NCBI GenBank assembly: GCA_951828385.1
Contig: OX639973.1
Span: 4,951,200 to 5,015,199, forward strand
From: an uncultured Poribacteria bacterium
Lineage (GTDB): Bacteria; Poribacteria; WGA-4E; WGA-3G
Reading direction: 5' to 3'
Length of the DNA: 64,000 nucleotides
The translations under genes and the position numbers were made by a program. Positions 58,631 to 64,000 of the stretch are shown piece after piece. Below the pieces are notes generated by a model. It made no database searches. It was not told the DNA's origin and worked only from the letters and a program-made list of their open reading frames with translations. Positions within the stretch are counted from its first letter, which is position 1; each line of letters starts with the position of its first letter.

Positions 58631-59695
58631 ATGTTTACAATGAACAAACCTATATATCGCAATTTACTGCACAATATATCTATATTATGCCTCGCACTGG
58701 CTATATCTGTCGCACCGTACGGTTGTAGCGATAAACAATCGGCTGAAAAATCGAAAACAGATAACACCGTTTCTCAGGAAAAGGAATGGCTCTCAATTCT
58801 CGGAGGCACGATCGGGGGGAGTTTTTCGCAATTCGCAGGCGGCGTTCGCCAAGTCGTCGCGAAACACGAACCCCATCTAAAAATATCTGTTGACGGCTCC
58901 GCGGGGTCTGTCGAAAATACGCGGCGTGTCAATGAAGACCCGGAAGCACTCGGTGTCGTTTTTGCCGCTGAAAGTTATCTCGGCTACCACGGCAAAGATA
59001 TTTTCGCCGAAGAGGGACCAAAGACCAATATCCGCGTCGTGACGCTCCTCTTTATCGCCTATGACCAATTTTCAACGTTAGCGAACAGTGATGTCCATCA
59101 GTTTGAAGACATCGTTGGCAGGAAAATCGCCGCAGGCGCGAGCGGTTCCGGTACCGCACAGACGTTGGAACGGTTATCGAAATTGGCGGGTATCTGGGGA
59201 AAGTTCACGCCGATTTACAAAGGCGGCTCCGCAGCCGCCGAGGCACTTCAAAACGGGCAAGTTGATGGATTCCAGTGGTTGGTGAGTGTGCCGAATAGTG
59301 CCGTTATCGAGTTGACAACGATTAAATCCATCCGGATGTTGGACCTTGACACACCTGCTAAGAAGTACGGCTTCTATGAAAAATACCCGTTCTACCTCCC
59401 CGGATCTTTGCCTGAGGGCGCGTATGACGGGAAAGTTAAACCCGTAAAAACTATTTTGATGCCAACACTCCTCATCGCCCACAAAGATGTGAACGAGGAG
59501 ACGATCTATGCTATCCTAAAACACGTTTACGCACCGGAAGGGCATCAGGCAATGCTCCTCGTAAATCAAGCCGCAGCAGATATGACAATAGAAAACGGAC
59601 AGAAAGCATTTGTTATCCCACTACATCGGGGTGCGTACAAATTTTGGAGTGAACAAGGCATCGAAATCCCAACCCACGCAATGCCCGTGGATTAA
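58631..59695 (+). CDS. TAXI-family TRAP transporter solute-binding lipoprotein
   Basis: The 354-residue protein has a lipobox-like VAPYGC (residues 27-32). The TAXI domain shows LGGTIGGSFSQFAGGVRQVV, VDGSAGSVENTRRVNEDPEA, GRKIAAGASGSGTAQTLERL and PFYLPGSLPEGAYDGK. TAXI proteins deliver carboxylates or amino acids to TRAP permeases. The fused DctQM-type permease is not nearby. AAGGAA precedes the start. Confidence 0.9.
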   Translation: MFTMNKPIYRNLLHNISILCLALAISVAPYGCSDKQSAEKSKTDNTVSQEKEWLSILGGTIGGSFSQFAGGVRQVVAKHEPHLKISVDGSAGSVENTRRVNEDPEALGVVFAAESYLGYHGKDIFAEEGPKTNIRVVTLLFIAYDQFSTLANSDVHQFEDIVGRKIAAGASGSGTAQTLERLSKLAGIWGKFTPIYKGGSAAAEALQNGQVDGFQWLVSVPNSAVIELTTIKSIRMLDLDTPAKKYGFYEKYPFYLPGSLPEGAYDGKVKPVKTILMPTLLIAHKDVNEETIYAILKHVYAPEGHQAMLLVNQAAADMTIENGQKAFVIPLHRGAYKFWSEQGIEIPTHAMPVD

Positions 59696-59865
59696 TTGTG
59701 CTCACTTCTAATCTACATATAATAACGACCTGTGCTAATTGTTTGACGGAGATATTATTCACACGCTTTTCGTAGTGTCCGCTGTTAGCTTGCGCCATAA
59801 CGAGGCCAATCTAACAGATGATGCTACAAAGTCAACGATTTGGTATAACTGCTCTCGCTGACAAC

Positions 59866-59994
59866 TATAGTGAATCCTAAAAATAAATAGACACATTCGT
59901 ACCACAAACTTCCAGTTTGGGTTTCCAGTCTGAATGCCTGTTATAGGTATTCAGACTGTTTGAGAGTGCCAAATTAATTCTAAACTTTACTATA
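59866..59994. repeat. MITE family 1, copy F (129 bp)
   Basis: The ends TATAGTGAATCCTAAAAATA and CTAAACTTTACTATA mark this copy. Its right TA is shared with the left TA of copy G. The core carries TACCACAAACTTCCAGTTTG. Confidence 0.88.
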
Positions 59995-60118
59995 TAGTGA
60001 ATCCTAAAAATAAATAGACACATTCGTACCACAAACTTCCAGTTTGTGCCAGTCTGAATGCCTGTTATAGGTATTCAGACTGTTTGAGAGTGCCAAATTA
60101 ATTCTAAACTTTACTATA
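59993..60118. repeat. MITE family 1, copy G (126 bp), adjoining copy F
   Basis: Same ends as copy F and almost the same core. The two copies are head-to-tail and share one TA (59993-59994), as expected if one inserted into the terminal TA of the other. Confidence 0.88.
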
Positions 60119-60178
60119 ATTGCTGACGGCTGACAGCTAATTACCGATTGCTGACAACCGACAACCGATACAAAAAAT

Positions 60179-60207
60179 TTGACAAACGCCGCCTTTCATG
60201 ATATAAT
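60179..60207 (+). promoter_or_regulatory. rplM-rpsI promoter
   Basis: TTGACA (60179-60184), 17 bp and TATAAT (60202-60207), about 100 nt before rplM. Confidence 0.8.
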
Positions 60208-60221
60208 ATTATGCGGTGATG

Positions 60222-60263
60222 TTCGCAATTAGGCAACACCCTATTGAGGGTGAGGCATGCGAA
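60222..60263 (+). promoter_or_regulatory. Structured rplM leader (candidate r-protein autoregulatory RNA)
   Basis: TTCGCA and TGCGAA (60222-60227 and 60258-60263) enclose CACCCT..AGGGTG (60237-60252) separated by an internal loop with AGGCA on both sides. The symmetric two-stem form within the 5' leader of L13-S9 suggests feedback binding by L13, as in known L13 leaders. Confidence 0.45.
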
Positions 60264-60309
60264 TAATAGACTACAAAAAGTTTGGTTATTAGTAAAAGGA
60301 TAGGGAATC

Positions 60310-60747
60310 ATGGTACTAAAAACGAAAACCTATTTTCCGAAAGCGGATAAAGACATTAAATGGTATGTGGTGGACGCGGAAGGACAAGTGCTTGGGCGTT
60401 TAGCATCTCGGATCGCACACGTGCTACGCGGAAAAAATGACCCGCGGTTTACACCCCACGCCGATTTGGGTTTTCGCGTTGCTGTTGTGAACGCAGAGAA
60501 GGTACACGTCACCGGAAACAAACGGGAGCAGAAAACCTATTTTAGGCATAGCGGCTACCCTGGTGGTGATAAATACCGTACCTTCGATAAACAGATGGAA
60601 CTCAAGCCTGAGGCGATTATCACCGATGCCGTCAAGGGGATGCTCCCCAAGAATAGCCTCGGTCGCCAATTAATGAAGGGACTCAAAGTTTACAAGGGAC
60701 CCTCTCACCCCCATCAAGCACAGGAACCGGAAGTCTTAACGTTTTAA
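60310..60747 (+). CDS. rplM: 50S ribosomal protein L13
   Basis: The 145-residue protein shows the full L13 pattern: [58 protein letters not shown] and a C-terminal [21 protein letters not shown]13 is needed early in 50S assembly. AAAGGATAGGG precedes the ATG. rpsI follows, the usual order. Confidence 0.98.
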   Translation: MVLKTKTYFPKADKDIKWYVVDAEGQVLGRLASRIAHVLRGKNDPRFTPHADLGFRVAVVNAEKVHVTGNKREQKTYFRHSGYPGGDKYRTFDKQMELKPEAIITDAVKGMLPKNSLGRQLMKGLKVYKGPSHPHQAQEPEVLTF

Positions 60748-60769
60748 TTGAGTTGAAGAACCGCCATAA

Positions 60770-60844
60770 TGGTAGGAGGGGTTTGTAACCCCGATTGACA
60801 ATCTACCTCATAACTGGTAGGAGGGGTTTGTAGCCCCGATTGAC
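60770..60844. repeat. Two copies of GGTAGGAGGGGTTTGTARCC between rplM and rpsI
   Basis: The unit GGTAGGAGGGGTTTGTAACC with CCGATTGAC occurs at 60770 and 60817, differing at one base. Each contains a GGGGTTTGTAACCCC-type palindrome. The repeat expands the normally short rplM-rpsI spacer to about 100 nt. Confidence 0.85.
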
Positions 60845-60854
60845 TTTGGAGAGT

Positions 60855-61259
60855 ATGAGCAGTATGGCTATTGAACAATTCTGGGGAACCGGTCGACGTA
60901 AAACCTCAGTGGCGCGGGTCCGTATCATCCCCGGTGGTGAAGCTGGGATTATCGTCAATAAGAAACCGATTCAGGAATATTTCCAACGTGCCGACCATTG
61001 GCAGGCAGCACAACGCCCCATTGAGCATGTTGAGAAAAGCGGCGAGTTTACTGTCCACGTCAACGTAAAAGGCGGCGGGCATACCGGGCAGGCAGGTGCA
61101 ATTTCACACGGGCTTGCACGTGCTCTCGTCAAAGCGGATGAAGCCTTGAAGCCTTCCTTGAAAAAAGCAGGGTTTTTGACTCGCGATCCGAGAATGGTCG
61201 AGCGGAAGAAATACGGGCAAAAAGGCGCACGCGCACGCTTTCAATTCTCTAAGCGTTAG
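60855..61259 (+). CDS. rpsI: 30S ribosomal protein S9
   Basis: From ATG 60855 (GGAG at 60847-60850) the protein has 134 residues. It shows FWGTGRRKTSVARVRIIPGG, GGGHTGQAGAISHGLARALV and the conserved end RARFQFSKR whose last residues contact P-site tRNA. An alternative ATG at 60864 is possible. Confidence 0.97.
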   Translation: MSSMAIEQFWGTGRRKTSVARVRIIPGGEAGIIVNKKPIQEYFQRADHWQAAQRPIEHVEKSGEFTVHVNVKGGGHTGQAGAISHGLARALVKADEALKPSLKKAGFLTRDPRMVERKKYGQKGARARFQFSKR

Positions 61260-61348
61260 AATTGTCGGCGACCCCGCATATTTCATCACCGTTGGACGGA
61301 TATTGAAACCCGCCAGCAGCGTTCCCCTTAATCACGGATTTTATATCA

Positions 61349-61508
61349 GTTGTCAGTTGTTAGTTATAAGTTTTTAGTTAAGAGGGTTCTGATCACTCAC
61401 ATATCTTTGTTACCTTTGTCGCTTCAATGTAGGTAACGACGCGGACAAAAATATGATCCAGTATCAGAAAACAGACTTATAACTTATAACCAACAACTTA
61501 TAACTATT
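61349..61508. repeat. Intergenic inverted repeat with GTTATAAG arms
   Basis: GTTGTTAGTTATAAGTTTTT (61357-61376) pairs with ACTTATAACTTATAACCAAC and AACTTATAACTATTTATAAC (61474-61508). It contains an internal palindrome and lies between rpsI and purA. Confidence 0.6.
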
Positions 61509-61595
61509 TATAACGCAAAATGCACGCTTAGGTCGTAACACAGGCGCGGCTAAAGGTCGCGTCTACACGTTTTTGTGAGTAGCAAGAGGTTTTCT

Positions 61596-62876
61596 ATGTC
61601 AAACATTGTCATCTTAGGTGCACAGTGGGGCGATGAAAGTAAAGGAAAACTGACCGATGTTTTTGCCGGTGATGCGGATGTCGTCGCACGCTATCAAGGC
61701 GGCGATAACGCCGGGCATACTATCGTTCTCGGTGACAAAACATTTATTCTTCATCTCATCCCATCAGGTATCCTCAGAACGGACACCGTCAACGTTATCG
61801 GCAACGGAGTCGTTATCAATTTGGAGACGCTTTTCGGTGAAATTGACCGGCTGCAGGCACAGGGGATCGAAGTCAGCAGCGATAACCTGAAAATCAGCGA
61901 CCGCGCCCACCTCATCCTGCCCTACCATAAGGCGGTTGAGCAGTGGGAACAGATGGGAAGTGCTACCAAAATCGGCACGACCTCGCGCGGCATTGGGCCC
62001 ACCTACTCCGATAAGATGAACCGGCACGCCGGCATTCGCGTCGGCGACCTGCTCGAGTTTGACCATTTCCAAAAGAAATTGGATTACAACCTTGAAACCA
62101 AAGCCGAAGCACTCCAGATAGGCGGACCCGATCGACACGTCCTGCTCGAAACTTACTACGCCTACGCACAGCGGATCGCGCCTTATGTGACCGATACCGT
62201 TGCCCTCATGCACGATGCACTCGCTGCTGAAAAAAAGATTCTCTTTGAAGGCGCACAGGGAACGATGCTGGATATAGATTTTGGGACATATCCCTACGTT
62301 ACCTCTTCTAACTGTACCGCAGGTGCTGTCTGCACCGGACTCGGCATCGGGCCCAAAGCAATTGAGGAAGTACTCGGTGTCTCCAAAGCCTACGTAACGC
62401 GCGTCGGTGGTGGCCCCTTCCCAACCGAGATGCCACCCGACTTGGACGAAGAGATTCGGCAAATTGGCAAAGAATACGGTGCCACAACGCAACGTCCAAG
62501 ACGCTGCGGTTGGCTCGATCTCGTCGCACTCCGATATGCAACGCAGATTAACGGACTCACCGCTATCGCAATGACGAAACTTGATGTATTCGATACGCTT
62601 ACCGATTTGCAGGTCTGTGTCGCTTACCGCTATAAAGGAAAAGAGACAACCCGTTTTCCGAGCAGCCTACAAGTGTTAGAAGAATGCGAACCGGTCTATG
62701 AAACGCTGCCCGGATGGGAACACCCTTTAACCGAAGCACGCACCGCAGCGGATATTCCGCAACGCACCAAAGACTATGTCGCTTATGTCTCGGATTATCT
62801 CAACGTCCCGATTCCGATTATCTCTATTGGACCCGATAGAGATCAGATTGTACACTTAGGACAACCGCTCTGGTAA
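61596..62876 (+). CDS. purA: Adenylosuccinate synthetase
   Basis: From ATG 61596 (AAGAGG upstream) the protein has 426 residues. It carries ILGAQWGDESKGKLTD (GTP loop with catalytic Asp), YQGGDNAGHTIVLG (catalytic His), TTSRGIGPTYSDKMNRHAGI, EGAQGTMLDIDFGTYPYVTS and the GTP-specificity TKLDVFDTL. It makes adenylosuccinate from IMP, aspartate and GTP. No purine genes adjoin it. Confidence 0.98.
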   Translation: MSNIVILGAQWGDESKGKLTDVFAGDADVVARYQGGDNAGHTIVLGDKTFILHLIPSGILRTDTVNVIGNGVVINLETLFGEIDRLQAQGIEVSSDNLKISDRAHLILPYHKAVEQWEQMGSATKIGTTSRGIGPTYSDKMNRHAGIRVGDLLEFDHFQKKLDYNLETKAEALQIGGPDRHVLLETYYAYAQRIAPYVTDTVALMHDALAAEKKILFEGAQGTMLDIDFGTYPYVTSSNCTAGAVCTGLGIGPKAIEEVLGVSKAYVTRVGGGPFPTEMPPDLDEEIRQIGKEYGATTQRPRRCGWLDLVALRYATQINGLTAIAMTKLDVFDTLTDLQVCVAYRYKGKETTRFPSSLQVLEECEPVYETLPGWEHPLTEARTAADIPQRTKDYVAYVSDYLNVPIPIISIGPDRDQIVHLGQPLW

Positions 62877-62932
62877 CTAACTGACTACTGACTACTGATA
62901 ACTGAAAACTACTAAAATTTTTTCACTTTAAT

Positions 62933-62961
62933 TTGACATCCACCTAAAAGTATGGTATCAT
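62933..62961 (+). promoter_or_regulatory. Promoter for tRNA-Lys/tRNA-Glu
   Basis: TTGACA (62933-62938), 17 bp ending TGG, and TATCAT (62956-62961), 20 nt before tRNA-Lys. Confidence 0.8.
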
Positions 62962-62980
62962 TAAAATTTGTGATTACTTT

Positions 62981-63053
62981 GAGCCGTTAGCTCAGCTGGT
63001 AGAGCATCTGACTTTTAATCAGGTGGTCACAGGTTCGATCCCTGTACGGCTCA
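62981..63053 (+). tRNA. tRNA-Lys (anticodon UUU)
   Basis: The acceptor stem is GAGCCGT/ACGGCTC, the D-arm GCTC..GAGC, the anticodon loop CTTTTAA and the T-arm ACAGG TTCGATC CCTGT. All arms fold normally. The CCA end is not encoded. Confidence 0.97.
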
Positions 63054-63098
63054 TTCACTTTCCTTTGTGGAATTGAAATGTACGGTTCACATTCTTAC

Positions 63099-63173
63099 GC
63101 CCCCGTCGTCTAGCCTGGCCAAGGACACCGCCCTTTCACGGCGGCGACACGAGTTCAAATCTCGTCGGGGGTA
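63099..63173 (+). tRNA. tRNA-Glu (anticodon UUC)
   Basis: The acceptor stem is GCCCCCG/CGGGGGT with a terminal G-U pair, the anticodon stem-loop is CCGCC CTTTCAC GGCGG and the T-arm ACGAG TTCAAAT CTCGT. The 45-nt gap to tRNA-Lys suggests cotranscription. Confidence 0.96.
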
Positions 63174-63188
63174 TTTTAACGAAAATAG

Positions 63189-63219
63189 ACAAGCCCCGTC
63201 TCCTCGGGGCTTGTTTTTT
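63189..63219 (+). terminator. Intrinsic terminator after the tRNA genes
   Basis: ACAAGCCCCG and CGGGGCTTGT form a 10-bp stem followed by TTTTTT. It ends the two-tRNA transcript. Confidence 0.92.
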
Positions 63220-63222
63220 GTT

Positions 63223-63351
63223 TATAGTGAATCCTAAAAATAAATAGACACATTCGTAGCACAAACTTCCAGTTTGTGTTTCCAGTCTGAATGCCCATTA
63301 GAGGCATTCAGACTGTTTGAGAGTGCCCAATTAATTATAGGTTTTACTATA
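63223..63351. repeat. MITE family 1, copy H (129 bp)
   Basis: The ends TATAGTGAATCCTAAAAATA and GGTTTTACTATA mark this copy, directly after the T-run of the tRNA terminator. The core has one CAAACTTCCAGTTTG module and a CAGTCTGAATGCC..GGCATTCAGACTG hairpin. Confidence 0.88.
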
Positions 63352-63366
63352 AAGCATATACACGCA

Positions 63367-64000
63367 TCAGCGCGGTAGGTGAGCCGCAACGAGCTGCTCC
63401 AATCTTTTCCCCCATGCTTCAGTCGAATACACCTTCCCGGATCGCGCCTCAATCACTTTTCCATCGGTATCAATCAGCACGACTGCCGGGAGGTCGACTA
63501 CGGAAGATAGTCTCTCTGACACCAAGCTGAACTGCTGAGCCAGGGGTCCCTCATCGTCATCATAGATATGCTGTCCTGGATACCCCTTCTCGCGGATATA
63601 GTTACGTAGTGCTTCTTCATTGTTCCATCCGCCAGTGTCAATACAGATAATCTCAAACCCTTTGTCGTGATATTTTTGGTATACCGTGTCCAGAGATGTT
63701 AGTTCCGCTTCACAATAATCGCTCGTCCTCCAAAAATAGAGCAGCACAACCTTCCCACGGTGCGCCGAGAGCGAAACAGGCTCCCCATCTACAGTGACTG
63801 CTGAGAAATCTGGAACCGCTTTCCCAACCCGTGTGAGTTCAGTCCACTTTATAAGTTGCCCGAGCTGTTCACCTCTGGTACTAACTGAGAGAATCTTGCC
63901 ATCTCGGTCAATAAGCCACTGTGAAGGCACGCTATTAATGCCGAAATACCGTGCAAGTTCACTCTCCCATCCTTTTCCATCAAAAATCTGGAGCCACGGA
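63367..64000 (-). CDS. Double thioredoxin-like (TlpA-type) protein, start outside window
   Basis: The frame stays open to base 64000, so the N-terminus is missing; 211 residues are visible. The first part (WESELARYFGINSVPSQWLI, then DRDGKIL) is the end of one thioredoxin domain. A full second domain follows: VGKAVPDFSAVTVDGEPVSL, VVLLYFWRTSDYCEAELTSL, and VVDLPAVVLIDTDGKVIEAR. The usual CxxC is replaced by SDYC, so this domain keeps only the second cysteine. It may bind or reduce partners weakly, or be structural. A signal peptide may lie outside the window. Confidence 0.82.
   Translation of the reverse strand, partial: PWLQIFDGKGWESELARYFGINSVPSQWLIDRDGKILSVSTRGEQLGQLIKWTELTRVGKAVPDFSAVTVDGEPVSLSAHRGKVVLLYFWRTSDYCEAELTSLDTVYQKYHDKGFEIICIDTGGWNNEEALRNYIREKGYPGQHIYDDDEGPLAQQFSLVSERLSSVVDLPAVVLIDTDGKVIEARSGKVYSTEAWGKRLEQLVAAHLPR

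Noticed and set aside
61764-62492. 242-residue minus-strand frame
   Set aside because: It is antisense to purA, a highly conserved gene.

Overview
The window looks like a chromosomal segment of an uncultured, Gram-negative-type bacterium. It has a TonB-dependent receptor, a porin, many lipoproteins and a CsgG-type outer-membrane lipoprotein. Gfo/Idh/MocA dehydrogenases, a phytanoyl-CoA dioxygenase, cohesin and dockerin proteins, an OPT-like transporter and a very high load of short interspersed repeats recall Candidatus Poribacteria or a related marine or sponge-associated PVC/FCB-like lineage. That placement is inference from gene style; no rRNA gene is present.

Layout. 1-13 kb (+ strand): the 3' part of a giant FtsX-type permease, an OPT-like transporter, a passenger four-helix-bundle gene, a hypothetical gene, a PqqD-like protein, a broken IsrB (RuvC-only IscB relative) transposon, a LolD-type ATPase, and a coupled pair made of a SelA-like PLP enzyme and a UPF0173 hydrolase. 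13-27 kb (mostly - strand): a sugar nucleotidyltransferase with an overlapping zinc-less YgiT-like gene, a LamG protein, an ABC-2 exporter (ATPase plus two permeases) coupled to a Gfo/Idh/MocA dehydrogenase, a MacB-type permease, a second dehydrogenase, then a dockerin protein with a CxxCH motif beside an 885-residue cohesin protein rich in TEGE and Asp-Ala repeats. 28-39 kb: a cupin, a triple-DUF5069 protein, small unknown pairs, a beta-helix protein, a phytanoyl-CoA dioxygenase, an alpha-carbonic anhydrase, and a segmental duplication carrying BNR-repeat and VOC genes split by an orphan omega-RNA-like element. 39.5-41 kb: a TnpB-only IS605-type element. 41-52.7 kb: an iron/heme island with Fur-box-like sites: porin, imelysin, di-heme DUF1111 protein, IsdG-like monooxygenase, TonB receptor, HmuY-like lipoprotein, HmuT, an internally deleted HmuU, HmuV and a frameshifted ferritin-like gene. 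53-58 kb (- strand): a lipoprotein, two small unknown genes, an OppC-type permease, a XylF-type binding protein and a CsgG/FlgT-like protein. 58.5-64 kb: a TAXI binding protein, rplM-rpsI, purA, tRNA-Lys, tRNA-Glu and the end of a double thioredoxin-like protein.

The strongest unusual signal is the repeat landscape. Three clear families of miniature inverted-repeat elements (TAGTGAA..., TAGGACTTACGCA... with 5-bp target duplications, and TAACG..GTTTGAT...) plus several probable ones sit mostly at or just after stop codons. They share the same small palindromic cargo hairpins, of the type TGTAGCACAAACTTCCCAGT and TGTAGCATAGGCTGTTAGCC. A further class of intergenic inverted repeats built from GTTATAA or GTTGTCA words often ends about 10 nt before a start codon that has no Shine-Dalgarno sequence. 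Four IS605/IscB-type loci in different states of decay complete the picture.

Coordinates were read by eye. Family names come from recognised motifs, not from database searches.
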